Assembly: GCA_036785325.1 (NCBI GenBank)
Contig: JAXIVH010000019.1
Location: forward strand, 546,840 to 610,839
DNA from: Urophycis tenuis
Lineage: Eukaryota; Chordata; Actinopteri; Gadiformes; Phycidae
Direction: 5' to 3'
Length of the DNA: 64,000 nt
Of this stretch, positions 11,130 through 22,656 are shown in pieces (position 1 is the first letter of the stretch; each line of letters opens with the position of its first letter). Made by a program: the position numbers and the translations under genes. The notes beneath the pieces are model-generated. The model saw nothing but the letters and a program-made list of their open reading frames with translations, was not told the origin of the DNA and did no database searches.

Positions 11130-11252
11130 CTACCACTTGCTATAATTCAGGATAACCATCTCATTGACTTGAGGAATGTAGCAGCTGATCCCTGCAATAC
11201 ACACAAACATTCACAACTGTATGTTTCATATGGAGATGACAAATCATACATC
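11130..11252 (-). pseudogene. Gene E': last exon of a deleted DUF4430-like gene
   Basis: Minus-strand exon 4 (11130-11191) gives GISCYIPQVNEMVILNYSKW then stop, preceded by an intact acceptor and the start of intron 3. The sequence then jumps at about 11253 to what is the promoter region of gene E in block 2 (about 47805), so exons 1-3 are deleted. The retained end NYSKW looks ancestral: gene E has lost it. Confidence 0.8.
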
Positions 11253-11639
11253 GGTCTGCGTCAGACCCAACGCTGGCCGGGAAGTCATGTGACCATCAGC
11301 AGCACACACCAGGCTTCAAGGTCAGACACGGTACTTAAAGATGATAACAATATTTACAATAGGATTATAATAAGATTATGATATGCCACCTGGTACACCA
11401 GGGACCTTCAATAAGATTAGTTAGGGGGTCAGTTTACAGCTCCACAACATGTTGGGCCACAATTTAAACCCGAAAACAACAACGCTATTATTATTGTTAT
11501 TCAAAAAGAATGAATAATAACGTTAGACATATGTTTTTCAAGTTTACTCAATCGCCCAGTCAAATCAATTTCTTTTATGATTTTATGATTATATCTTTCT
11601 TTAATGATTTATTAATCAGTACATTTAGATATTTGGCCA
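11253..11639. other. Flank shared with 47805-48165
   Basis: Former upstream region of gene E', with no coding signal recognised. Confidence 0.5.
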
Positions 11640-12275
11640 ACAGTATCTGGCCTGTTCTAACTAGTGTCCCCCATGTCCTGCCTCAGGGCTCAGGGGCCCT
11701 CACCTCATCTCAGTCCTGTCAGCGGCCACTGGGCCCCGGCCTCCTGCTCCGCCCTGCAAAACGCCCCCACATGGTGTCCACATTGTGACAGCCTTCTCCA
11801 GGCTCTTGTGAAAAGCTCACGTCTCAAGAGACTCTGGTTCTCAGGCGCCTCCCTCACTTGTCTTGCCTTGTCTTTGCCCCATTCTGCCATGATGACTTCC
11901 TCCCCGAATTTGAAAGTGTTGTAAAGTACAATGAAGTGTTGTCAATGCTGACGCTGCAGCCCTCTTCAGTGTTTTGGCTGTGGTCATTGACTTGGATGCT
12001 CCAGGGTCCTATGTCTGCAGCACCACGCCCAAACCCTTCCTGCGCATGATTGACATGATTCAGGTTATTGTAAGCAACTGTGTCCAGCAAATTACTCTTC
12101 AAAAGAGGAAGTTCAGGGGATTAGTTTGATGCCTCAATGACCCTTGACCTCTGTGTGCCACTCCATGACCCTGCCTCACCAACAGATTACTGATGTTGTA
12201 CTGCCATGTTTCCATTGCAGAAAAATCAAAACACTTAATGGTTTCAAACTTGCAAGGGGAGGGAGGGTGTGCGCG
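11640..12275. other. Unrecognised GC-rich stretch conserved in both blocks
   Basis: Nearly identical to 48170-48795. Several short open frames occur on both strands, and one plus-strand reading (FLRMIDMIQVIVSNCVQQI) looks coding-like but is broken by stops. It may be an exon remnant of a gene I cannot name, or a repeat. Confidence 0.35.
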
Positions 12276-12279
12276 CCCA

Positions 12280-12320
<41 letters not shown>

Positions 12321-12322
<2 letters not shown>

Positions 12323-12798
12323 TGGCAACCCGGGCCGTACACAGAGGCCCTGGCGGCCCAGGGGACAGGTCAGGCAGGGAGTTTACCACCTTTTTCCCCC
12401 AGAGGGCGCTGGGGATCGCTTTAGAGGGGCACCACTTAGGATAATGGGAAACACCTGCGCAGGAGGAAGGTGATCAACTGCAGGTGAGTATAAAAGTAGA
12501 AAAAGAAGTTATGTCTGGAGTCTCCAATGTCGTTGCAGTGAGAGGCGACAGTCCGGACCAGGTCTCACAGGTCGGGGACGACCCATTCCCCAAGCATCCG
12601 GACTAAGGGGACGAGAGCGGACGGGAGTACCTACCGAGGCTCAGGGAGCCCGAACTTTATTTTATAGTTCTTCTACGGGACAATAGTCAGCCCGTATTTT
12701 GTGTTGGACCAAATAAATGCGCCTTGGTGCGGCTTTTTCGGCAGCAGAGACTTGTGGTGATTTGGGGGACGGGGACGCTTCGGTGCCGGGGTACCACA
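12321..12798 (+). repeat. 5' LTR of the Gmr1-like element
   Basis: Begins TGTGGCAAC and ends GTACCACA, so its termini are the inverted pair TGTGG/CCACA. It sits directly after a CA repeat. The first 250 bp match 23999-24250. A possible primer-binding site, TGGTGGAGAACGCAGG, begins at about 12801. Confidence 0.8.
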
Positions 12799-12839
12799 TA
12801 TGGTGGAGAACGCAGGCTATCCAACCGGCTACTGAGTTC

Positions 12840-13570
12840 ATTTTTTACTCTTTTTTTTTTCCTGGTGGAACACCCGACCCCGAATCGGGATCCCGACGGA
12901 GCCGCAATCGCGGCTGCCACATTGAGGGACGCTGTCGAGGAACGTGCCCTCCTCCGACAAGCGGTCCTATGGCTCGAAATGCGCACAGCGCCCGCCTCAA
13001 CGATCTCGGCGCCCACCAGCCGCCTCACCAAACTAGGTCCAGAGGATGACGTGGAGGCATACCTCGAGATATTCGAGAGGACGGCCCGGGGAGAGGGCTG
13101 GCCAGAGGAACAGTGGCCCACATTCTGGCCCCCTTCCTCACGGGACCCGCCCAGCAGGCGGGTCAGGATTCACCACCAGAACAGGCAAGTCGGTACTCCA
13201 CTCTAAAGCAGGCAGCCCTGGCGTACTATGGACACAGTCTTGCGGCCCGGGCCCAGCGGTTCCACGACTGGCGGATCGATCCCAGGGGCGCTGTGAGGTC
13301 CCAGATTGCCCAGCAGGGGCGGCTTATTAGGAGGTGGCTTACCGGCCACGACTGCCCCAGCGTTCTGGATCGGGTTCTACTGGACAACACCATCCGCCAG
13401 CTTTCCCGGACGCCCAGAGAACCCTCGCCCTCAACCACCCGAACACGGTGGATGAACTGATTCGCCAGCTGGAGAACTGGCAGGTAGCCCAACAGCTTAG
13501 CGGCGCCGCCCGGACACCGGCCCGGCCTGTCGAGACCTGGAGGGACAAACGGGGAACGGAGCCACCTTGA
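12840..13570 (+). pseudogene. Gmr1-like gag
   Basis: Frames between 12840 and 13570 give a gag-like protein: a leader ending in LRDAVEERALLRQA, a block with DDVEAYLEIFERTA typical of fish gypsy gag, and a Pro/Arg-rich C terminus. Frame changes near 13110-13200 and 13440 break it. Confidence 0.6.
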
Positions 13571-13604
13571 CGGGTAGCCCCGCCGAGAACCCAGACACAC
13601 CCAA

Positions 13605-13930
13605 CGGAAGTGAGAGAGGAAGGGCGGTGTTTTAGCTTTGGCCAGACAGGCCACCTTGCTCGCCAGTGCCCGGAGAACAGGGGCGTTTCCATGCCCTCGG
13701 CCTTCGCTGGTGAAGGCCGACCCGGACCATGCCTCATCACCACCTGTTGGGCGCATCAGGAGGCCGGAGGCCCCACCATCCTGGCTCGGGTGGGCGACCA
13801 GGACCCTCAGGCTCTCATTGACACGGGGAGTGTCGTCACCCTCCTACAGCCTGACCTAGCCGTCGGCAGGCCGAGGCAGCCCATTGAGGTGGCCTGCATA
13901 CATGGGGACACCCGCACGTATGCCACATGA
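13605..13930 (+). pseudogene. Gmr1-like zinc knuckle and aspartic protease
   Basis: The knuckle reads CFSFGQTGHLARQC: the second Cys of CX2CX4HX4C is replaced by Phe. The protease follows with ALIDTGSVVTLLQ (catalytic DTG). A TGA ends the frame at about 13930. Confidence 0.65.
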
Positions 13931-13996
13931 CGGGTGGTGGTACGGACCCCCTGACGGGCCTTCACAGTAAGGGCAGGGATCGTACCCAACCTTCCT

Positions 13997-15795
13997 GTGC
14001 TGCTACTAATCGGGAGAGACTGCCCCATCTTCAACCGGCTATGGAACGCTGAACCAGGTTCCAGGCCGCCACGACCCCAGCCGAGGCGACGCGGCCGACC
14101 CGTTCTGCACGTCTACGGATCTTGGGCGGCCCGCTCCTCCCCAGCTGAGACGTCGGGAGAGAGAGACGGCAGCGGGAGAGACGATCCCACACCACCAGGC
14201 ACCCCAGCCTGCCCGATCGACGGGGCTCCTCGGCCGGACCGATCAGGAATCCCGGACACCATGACGGCGACCGAGAAGTCCGCCGTTCTAGGAGAGACGG
14301 AGAGTTCCCCCCTTACAGAGCTCTCTGACTTTCCCGGACAGTTTGCCACCGCCCAACTACAGGACTACATCCTGAAACATGCCTGGAGTCACGTCCTCTC
14401 CCACGACGGCCAGGCCAGGGACTCAGTGAGTACCCTACCTCACCCACATTTTGGCACCAGGTCGGGCCTACTATACCGGGTAATAGAGAGGGAGGGAGCA
14501 GTTACAGAGCAACTGGTAGTACCTCGGCCGTATGTCAGTAAGGTCCTCTTCATGGCACACATACACGTCTTAGGGGCCCACCTAGGCATGGACAAAACTA
14601 GGGATAGGATCCTAGACCAGTTCTACTGGCCAGGGATAAAGAAAGACGTTACCGAGTATTGTCAGGCGTGCCTGGAGTGCTAGCGCACGGCCCCGAGACC
14701 CTCAACCCGAAGTCCGTTGATCCCGATGCCCATTATAGAGGTACCATTCGACCGGCTGGCTCTAGACATTGTGGGGCATCTCCCTAAGACCAGCCGGGGT
14801 CACCGGTACATCCTGGTCATGGTAGACTATGCAACCCGCTACCCTGAAGCCCTGCCCCTCCGCGCCGCCACCGCTAAGGCAGTAGCCCGGGAGCTAATGC
14901 TGCTTTTTAGTCGGGTGGGGATAGCCAAGGAGATTTTAACGGACCAGGGGTCATATTTCATGTCATGCGTTTTAAAGGAACTGCTTAGTCTCCTGCAGGT
15001 GAAGCAACTGAGGACGTCGGTGTATCACCCCCAGACGGACGGGCTCGTTGAGAGGTTCAACAAAACCCTGAAGCAGATGCTGAAGAAGGCCATGAAGGTT
15101 GATGGGAAGAACTGGGACCAGCTCCTCCCCCACGTCCTCTTCGCGGTTCGCGAGGTACCCCAGGCCTCCACCGGGTTCTCCTCTTTTGAACTGTTATATG
15201 GACGACGGCCAAGGGGACTACTGGACCTAGCAAAAGATGCTTGGGAGAGCCAACCCTCCCCACATCGTATCCTGCTGGACCACGTCGAACAGGTACGGGA
15301 GAGAATGGCTCAGGTCTGACCCATAGTCCGGGAACACCTACGCAACACACAGCAGGCCCAGGCCTGGACCTACAACCGGGGGGCACAGCTGCGCCTCTTC
15401 CAGCCGAGTGAGTTGGTCCTGGTCCTCATTCCTACAGCCGAATGCAAGTTTCTGGCCAAGTGGCAGGTACCATACGAGGTGGTTGACCGTGGTGGGGAGG
15501 TGAACTACCGGGTGCGGCAGATGGGGAGGCATAAACCCACCCAGGTGTACCACGTTAACCTCCTAAAACCGTGGAGGGTCAGGACAACCCCACCAAGTCC
15601 GGCTCCCTTGGACCTGGCCGCCCGGCAAGCTGTACCGGACGTCCCGATGGGAGACGACCTCAGCCCTGCCCAGAAACAGGACCTCCGCGACGTTGTGTTG
15701 CAGCACCAGGACGTGTTTTCAGAGGTACCCGGGAGAACAACGGTTGCTCAACACGACATCAGAACAGCAGCACTAGGCGTCACTGTGCATGTACT
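13997..15795 (+). pseudogene. Gmr1-like integrase, followed by the start of RT
   Basis: Contains the HHCC zinc domain (HVLGAHLGMDKTR to YCQACLEC), with a TAG just after it at 14681-14683. The catalytic core follows with D in LALDIVGHL, D in LTDQGS and E in LVERFN. After a TGA at about 15317-15319 comes a C-terminal domain with PYEVVDRGGEVNYRV and HVNLLKPW. The frame then continues into the pre-RT linker (LSPAQKQDLRDVVLQHQDVF), which is cut by the LINE at 15795 and resumes at 22657. Confidence 0.8.
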
Positions 15796-16150
15796 CAACT
15801 CAACTCAACTCAAACTTTATTTATAGAGCACATTTAAAAACAGCCGGGGTTGACCAAAGTGCTGTACAGGTTAAGAATTACAACAAACAATTAAGATAAA
15901 TACTAAAATACATGTACACAATGCAATAAAATAGAATAAGATAAAAAGAAAAAAGATAAAACTAGAATAAAATAAATTAAAGTTTAAATTGAGGGGCGCT
16001 AGTGAGCAGCACATGGAGTAGACGTGCCTTCAGGAGCTCCTCCGTGCCAATATTTAAATTTATTATTTTGACAGTCTCGCATCTAATTCCATCAGCCTCG
16101 GGAATAATTTCACACACGGGGAGCGTATCCAGTTAAGTTTTTGCAACAAA

Positions 16151-16999
16151 ATGCCGAAGAAGAAGCCTCAAAACGTCGAGTTCTCTCAAACATCCCCGGC
16201 TAACGCTAACGCTAACAGTGCTAGCGGCGATCAGCCAGGCCATGACGCTGACGACAGCGACACGGAGCAGATGCCATTAATCTGGGAAAAAATGGCAGAC
16301 AAGATCCTTGACAAAATGAACGACAGGTTTGACAAGCTAGAGCAGACACTTCAGATGGTGCAGAGCTCTCAAAAAGAGCTAATGGAGAAGGTAGAGTCGG
16401 TGGAAGAGCAAATGCTGGATCATGAGAGCCGCATCACCTGTTTGGAGAAGATGGTCTCTGGCTTGAAAGAGCATAACAACGCGCTCAAGCTAAAAGTAGA
16501 TGACCTCGAGGGCCGGTCGCGTCGCAATAACATCAAAATTATCGGCATACCTGAGCACGAAGAAGGAGGTAAACCAACAGAATTCGTCGAGGCATTAATC
16601 CCGAAGCTTCTCGGCGACGACAGCTTTCGGTCACCGGTGGTTATCGACCGGGCACACCGGACCCTGCGGCCGCCTCCAACAGCTGGAGCTAATCCTCGCG
16701 CCATCATCGCCAGGGTCCACTTCTATCGGGATAAAGAGCGTATACTTCGCCTCCGGAGGGAACGACAACTGGAGTATAAAGGTCACAAGGTGCTGATTTT
16801 CCCGGACTACACGCCTGAAGTAATGCGGCAGCGGCGTGAATACACCGAGCCCCTGCGGATCCTACGAGAGCTGAAGGTGGAACACGGCTTACTTTTTCCG
16901 GCGAGGCTCCGGATAAAGCATAAGGACCGGTTCAAGGTCTTCAATGCACCGAGTGAGGCAATGACTTTTATTAACACTGACTTAAAAAACACACCTTGA
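16151..16999 (+). CDS. L1 ORF1 protein (RNA-binding chaperone)
   Basis: 282 residues. Residues about 50-115 form a Leu/Met-rich coiled coil for trimerisation. An RRM-like domain starts at GRSRRNNIKIIGIPE (about 120-210, containing RAIIARVHFYRDKERIL), and the C-terminal domain includes VLIFPDYTPEVMRQR. It coats L1 RNA in a ribonucleoprotein. Intact, with a plain ATG start about 160 bp into the element. Confidence 0.9.
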   Translation: MPKKKPQNVEFSQTSPANANANSASGDQPGHDADDSDTEQMPLIWEKMADKILDKMNDRFDKLEQTLQMVQSSQKELMEKVESVEEQMLDHESRITCLEKMVSGLKEHNNALKLKVDDLEGRSRRNNIKIIGIPEHEEGGKPTEFVEALIPKLLGDDSFRSPVVIDRAHRTLRPPPTAGANPRAIIARVHFYRDKERILRLRRERQLEYKGHKVLIFPDYTPEVMRQRREYTEPLRILRELKVEHGLLFPARLRIKHKDRFKVFNAPSEAMTFINTDLKNTP

Positions 17000-17378
17000 A
17001 GGGGTCGGTGGCCCCTTGGTATATTTAGATATACTATTTAGATAACTGTGTGCAATACTTTCAGAGACTGTCAATTAGATTTTTCTGACTTCGGTCAATA
17101 ATGTTTGGCAACGGAGCTGGGCTGAGTTAGCTATTACAGCTTCATTAGTTAGGTAAGTTTGGGCGGGTTTCAGGTCGTGTGCGTAGCGGCCCCGAGCATG
17201 AAGGGATGTCTGGGCTTCGTTTGGGGAAGTGCTTGGGGACGGGTGGGGGTCATGTTCAGGTTCATGGGTTTGTGTGAGTGTGTTACCTCATGCTACAATG
17301 TATGTTTTTTGTGTGTCTTGTTTTACTTTGTTTTGTGCACTATTGAGAGGTTAACAGGTTTCTTTCATTATAAAGATA

Positions 17379-20300
17379 ATGTCAGTACCCAATAATATAA
17401 TACATGGCAGTATAAATGAGAAATTTACATTGGTCTCCTGGAATGTAAGGGGGTTGGGTCATGTGATTAAAAGGGGTCGCGTCTTCTCACATCTTAAATC
17501 ATTAAAGCCGGACGTAATCTTTCTTCAGGAAACACACATTGGTGTAAATGAGCAACGCAGGTTGAGAGCAAATTGGATTTCCCACGTTTATCAAGCACCT
17601 TTTACCCGCAAAGCTAGGGGGGTTGCCATCCTTTTCCGAAAAAATATACCATTTCGCCTCGAATGTATGGTTGCAGACCCTTATGGCAGGTACTTAATGA
17701 TTTCTGGGCATATAAATTCCTTTCCAGTAACAAAGCTTAACATCTATGGCCCAAATGTCGATAATCCTGATTTTTTCCGTAAAGTATTTGATTTGATACC
17801 ACCCTCTACCCCAAATGTTATCATTGGGGAGGACTTTAATTGTTATCTTGACCCAGTCTTAGACAGACTTTCCACGAAACCACCTCCCTCAATAACCTCA
17901 GTGGGAATTTTAAATGATTTAATTAAAACAAGGAATATGGTTGAAATATGGCGACTGCAGCATCCTACAGATAAAGAGTTTTCTTTTTATTCTCATGTCC
18001 ATAAATCTTACACTAGGATTGATTACTTTTTGATAGCTTCTGAATTACTGCCCAGTATTACTAACTCTACATATCATAATATTATAATATCGGATCACAG
18101 TCCAGTTTCCCTTAACTTCAGGAACATTCTGTCTAAGCCAAAATATAGCTGGCGCTTCAACCCTCTTCTTCTTGAAGATCAGTCTTTCATTGAGCATTTG
18201 AATACAAGTATAGATTTGAATTTCTTGTTACAAATGATAATGGGGAAGTCTCTGATTCTATCTTGTGGGAGACCTTCAAGGTAGTTATGAGGGGCCACAT
18301 TATTTCATTTGAATCAGCTAAGAAAAAAGAACTTAATAGCCGCATTAAGGACATTGAAAAAATGCTCCCAGAGCTGGAGGAGACCTACAGATCTTCTCTC
18401 TCATCCACTGATTACAATAAGATTTTGAAGCTAAAATATGAATATAATACCATTCTCAGCAAACGTGTTGGAAGCCTTCTTCTCAAACTTAAGCAGAAAT
18501 ATTTTGAACTTGGAGATAAACCAGAGAAACTGCTAGCCAACCAACTTAGGGGCGAAAGAGCTAAACAGGCTATTCACAAGATAAAATCCAAATCAGGCAG
18601 TCTCCTAACCAATCCGACAGAAATAAACACTTGCTTCAGGGACTTCTATAAAGAGCTGTATTCGAGTAAAAGACAGGCTACTGAAGCAGATTTCTGTGAT
18701 TTTTTTGACAATTTAAATGTTCCCCAATTAGATAGTGTAGCTAGGGATGATTTAGATTCCCCATTCTCTGAAGCTGACCTGTTGACTGCAATCCGGGCTT
18801 TCCCCTCTGGAAAAGCATCTGGCCCAGATGGCTTCGGATGTGAATTTTATAAATCATTTCATAACAAAATAGTTCCGCTCATGCTGAGGATGATGAATGA
18901 CTCTAGGAGTAATGAAACGCTCCCCAGTTCATTATATGAAGCAAATATCTGCTTGCTTTTGAAGGGAGGAAGGGAGGAGGTAGACCCTGCAAGTTACAGA
19001 CCTGTTGCTCTTTTAAATTCTGATTTGAAAATAATAACTAAAGTCCTGGCTACAAAATTAGGGAGGCATATCTCCACAATTATACACCCCAATCAGACTG
19101 GATTTATTCCAGGTCGGTTTTCTTTTAGTAATGTCCGCCTGCTTTTAAACACAATATACTCAGTGCATGGGAAAAATACACAAGCTGCGGTTCTGTCTCT
19201 CGACGCCCAGAAGGCTTTCGATCAGATCGAATGGCCTTACATGCTGAAGACACTAAAACAATTTGGATTTGGGGAAAATTTCATTGAATGGGTGAAAATA
19301 ATTTATCTTAAACCAGTATCCTCTATTCTCACTAACTCAGATAGATCCCAACCCTTTGACTTGCAGCGGGGTGTGAGGCAGGGCGACCCGCTTTCTCCTC
19401 TTCTTTTTGATATTTCTTTGGAGCCACTTGCAGTGGGTATAAGGGGCCACCCAGGCATTCTCGGTGTGAAGTTTGGTGATGTTGAAAGCCTTATTAATCT
19501 GTATGCTGATGATTTATTGATCTGCCTATCCGACCCAATTGTCTCAGTACCCAACCTCTTGAACTATATAGAGTCATTTGGTAAACTGTCTGGGTATACA
19601 ATTAACTGGGACAAATGTGAGTTCATGCCATTGACAAATATCTGTCCTACTTTTTTGAAATCTCTGCCATTTAAACTTGTTTCTACCCATATTAATTATC
19701 TCGGCCTCAAGATTTCCAAAAATCCCAAACTTTTACTGAAACTGAACTATTTGGTTATGGTGGATAAACTTAAAGCTAATATTAGGAAATGGAAGTTGCT
19801 CCCTCTCTCTATGATTGGCCGCATTAATGCCATTAAAATGGTAGCACTTCCAAGGTTCTTATATCTTTTTCAAAACCTCCCTATCTTTTTACCATTATAT
19901 TTTTTCAAGCAATTGGATTCAGCTATCCTGTCATTTGTCTGGGCAGATAAACCCCCCCGCACTTCTAAAGCACATTTGCAGAGGAAGGTAAAAAAGGGTG
20001 GTCTCGGCCTTCCTGTGTTTAGGCATTATTACTGGGCTGCAAATGCAAGGGCTCTTATGTTCTGGCAGTCGGGCCCTCCTTATGATGACTGTTCCTCCCC
20101 ACTTTGGCTAAAGATTGAATCTATGTCTTTGTCACCAACCTCGCTTCCGGCGCTTCTTTTTTCGAATGTACAACTGCCCCACAGATTATCTGGCCACAAT
20201 TTTGTTCTTAATAATTCCTTAAAGATACTGAATCAAATAAGAAAAGTTCTTGGATTATCAAAGCTTTCAGTGAATGCTCCAATAACTGGTAATCATTGGT

Positions 20301-21190
20301 TTAAACCAGGTTTGACGGACGGGGTATTTCTGGACTGGAGAGAGAGGGGCCTACGCCGTATTTCAGATTTGTACATAGACAACACCTTTGCTTCCTTCCC
20401 CCTGCTCCAGGATAGATATCACCTCCCTCAGTCACATTTTTACCGATATTTACAAGTCAGACATTTTGTAAGGCAGCAAGTTTCTGATTTCCCAACAAGA
20501 CCACACAATTGTAATTTTTATGATACACTCCTCTTACAACCACACTCTAAACATTTGATCTCCCGCTTCATCACTGCTTTTGAGGCACCAGCAAGTACCA
20601 GTCATCTCAGGGATACATGGGCAAAAGAACTAGGAGTCCCACTGTCAGAGGAATTATGGGAAGAGGGCCTGTCAAATATACATAAGTGCTCTATAAACTC
20701 TAGATATCGGTTAATTCAATTTAAAGTCACACATAGACTGCATTATTCCAAAACTAAACTTAATAGAATATTTAATTCAGTGTCTCCCATGTGTGATAGA
20801 TGTGGCAGGGCCGAAGGCACACTCTCACATTTATTCTGGCACTGCTCAGTACTGGACAACTTTTGGTGTGACATATTTAATTGGTTTTCTAAGCAATATA
20901 AAATAAACATTCAACCAGACTGTACCCTGGCAATTTTTGGCTCCTCTGAAAAGACATCATCCCTTCCTTCGCACTGTAGACAGGTTCTTAAAACAGGCAT
21001 GGTCGCAGCCAAAAAAATGATTCTACTTGACTGGAAGTCTCCATCATCCCCTTGCTTTAAGAAGTGGCTTAACGAAATGGTCCTTGTTTCCAGAATGGAA
21101 CAAATGCGTCTTAGCAGAGGGAATGCACCAAATTATTTTGATAAAATGTGGAAGCCTTTTTTGACCTTGCTTGATGAGGCTGCTGTGTAA
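17379..21190 (+). pseudogene. L1 ORF2 endonuclease-reverse transcriptase, single frameshift
   Basis: The endonuclease (17379 to about 18240) has VSWNVRGLG, LQETHI, GEDFNCYLDP (usually GGDFN) and the terminal SDHSPVSL. A one-base frameshift at about 18225-18260 separates it from the RT frame, which runs uninterrupted to 21190: GKASGPDGFG, YRPVALLNSD, LSLDAQKAFDQIEW, GVRQGDPLSPLLF and catalytic LYADDLL. A C-terminal zinc knuckle is seen as CDRCGRAEGTLSHLFWHC. Total about 1270 residues, the normal L1 ORF2 length. Apart from the frameshift I saw no other lesion. Confidence 0.88.
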
Positions 21191-21849
21191 TATCTGTATT
21201 TTATTTTTGTAATTTGTCTGTACTGATCAAGGGTATTGATTCTCCTCTCAGGGTTTTTTATTTTTTATTTTTTTATTATTATTTATTTTTTATTTTATTT
21301 TATTTTATTTTATGTCACGTGTTTGTTTGTTTTTTTCCGGTTTATGTTGTCTTGTTGGTGTTTGTTATTTACTCTCCTGACAGCTTCATGGAACAGAGAA
21401 CACTGGATTATTTTTGGTTATTGTATACATCTATGTCATTTCATAGTCTCTCTTTTCTTTTATTACTTAAATTATTTTATATAATGCTGTCAGATGTTAT
21501 ATACTTAATCTGTGTGTTGTTTTTTTCTTGTCGTTTGTAACAAAAAATTTGAAAAAGTTAAAATAAAATATTAAAAAAAAAAAAAAAAGTTTAAATTAAA
21601 ATGTTTGCCAAGTATCCACCTAAGCTTGATTAAATGTCAGGGAGAAAAGGTGCGTTTTTAGGGAGGATTTAAAAACCTCAAATGATCCTGCAGATCTGAT
21701 GTGCCAGGGCAGGTTATTCCAGAGCCTAGGGCCCGCCGCCACAAAGGCTCGGTCACCTTTGGTTTTTAGTTTTGTTTTAGGGGTGACCAGTAGCAGCTGA
21801 TTAGCGGATCTCAGTGTTCTAGCGGGGGTGTGGATATGAAGGAGCTCAG

Positions 21850-22656
21850 TCAAATACTGGGGGCTCGGCCATTAAGAGCTTTAAAAACAAACAATAAGAT
21901 TTTAAAATCAATTCTAAAAGCAACTGGGAGCCAGTGCAGCGAAGCCAGGACAGGGGATATGTGGTTACGCTTGCGTTTGCCGGTGAGAAGACGAGCAGCT
22001 GCTTTTTGTACCAACTGCAGGCGGTGCAAGAGTGAGTGATCCAGGCCAAAATAAAGAGAATTACAGTAATCCAATCTTGTGTTAATAAAAGCATGGATTA
22101 CAGTCTCCAGATCTCTATGTGGCAGATATCCCTTTACTTTTGATAAAATTCTCAAATGGTAAAAACTGTTTTTCACGACTGAGCTAACCTGGCGATCAAA
22201 TTTCAGCCTGTCATCAAATATTACACCAAGATTTTTTACACAAGACCGAATGTTTGGTGTAAGAGGGCCCAGAAAGCCAGCTGGAAATTCTGCTGGACCA
22301 CATCCAAACATTATGATTTCAGTCTTCTTTTCATTTAGATTCAGAAAGTTTGAGGTCATCCAGGATTTTACATCATTTAGACAGTCAAGCAAAGTCTGTA
22401 CTGAATCATTGGATTTAGATGTCAAAGGCAAATAGATCTGAACCTCATCGGCATAACAATGAAAAGAGAGATTATACTTCTTAAAAATTGACCCTAATGG
22501 TAGCATATACAGCAGGAATAGAATCGGCCCGAGGATGGAGCCTTGGGGGACCCCAGAAGTAAGAGGGGCTGAGGGTGAGATGAATTCACCTAGCTGCACA
22601 GAAAAACTCCGATCAGTAAAGTAGGCCTGGAACCATGAGAGAGCAGAGCCTCTCAC
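21850..22656 (-). pseudogene. C-terminal RT of the truncated L2-like LINE
   Basis: 268 residues without a stop: SGVPQGSILGPILFLLY, the catalytic box as CYADEVQIY (second Asp replaced by Glu), LNLNEKKTEIIMF, NLGVIFDDRL and the C-terminal NSLYFGLDHSLL...LTGKRKRNHISPVLASLHWLPV typical of fish L2-type elements. The N-terminal half and endonuclease are absent because of 5' truncation. Confidence 0.85.

Larger units (their letters stand above)
7958..12290. repeat. Segmental duplication, block 1
   Basis: Collinear with 43396-48797: promoter and gene B/C, 3' flank, L2 fragment, gene E/E' and an unrecognised conserved stretch, ending at the same G-rich/CA junction. Block 1 has an extra internal duplication (about 10640-11030) and lacks about 1.35 kb of gene E. 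Block 2 has an extra RTE-like insertion and a LINE tail. Identity by eye is well above 95% in most parts. Confidence 0.9.
15991..21585 (+). mobile_element. Full-length L1-type LINE
   Basis: 5.6 kb, flanked by the 12-bp target duplication AAAGTTTAAATT at 15979-15990 and 21586-21597, with a 3' A-rich tail at about 21561-21588. Two ORFs in standard order. The perfect duplication and near-intact ORFs indicate a recent insertion, the youngest layer of this nest. Confidence 0.92.
15795..22656 (-). mobile_element. 5'-truncated L2-like LINE inserted in the Gmr1-like element
   Basis: The 3' tail is at the left: a TCAAC tandem at 15795-15810, then the 3' UTR to 15990. The coding part is on the right, at 21850-22656 minus. 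The flanks CATGTAC (left) and CACGTAC (right) look like a slightly diverged target duplication, and the Gmr1 reading continues across the gap. An L1 has inserted into its 3' UTR (15991-21585). Confidence 0.8.

Noticed and set aside
12144..12473. His/Thr-rich gene before 12.3 kb
   Set aside because: Runs through a CA repeat into the LTR; no splice or homology support.
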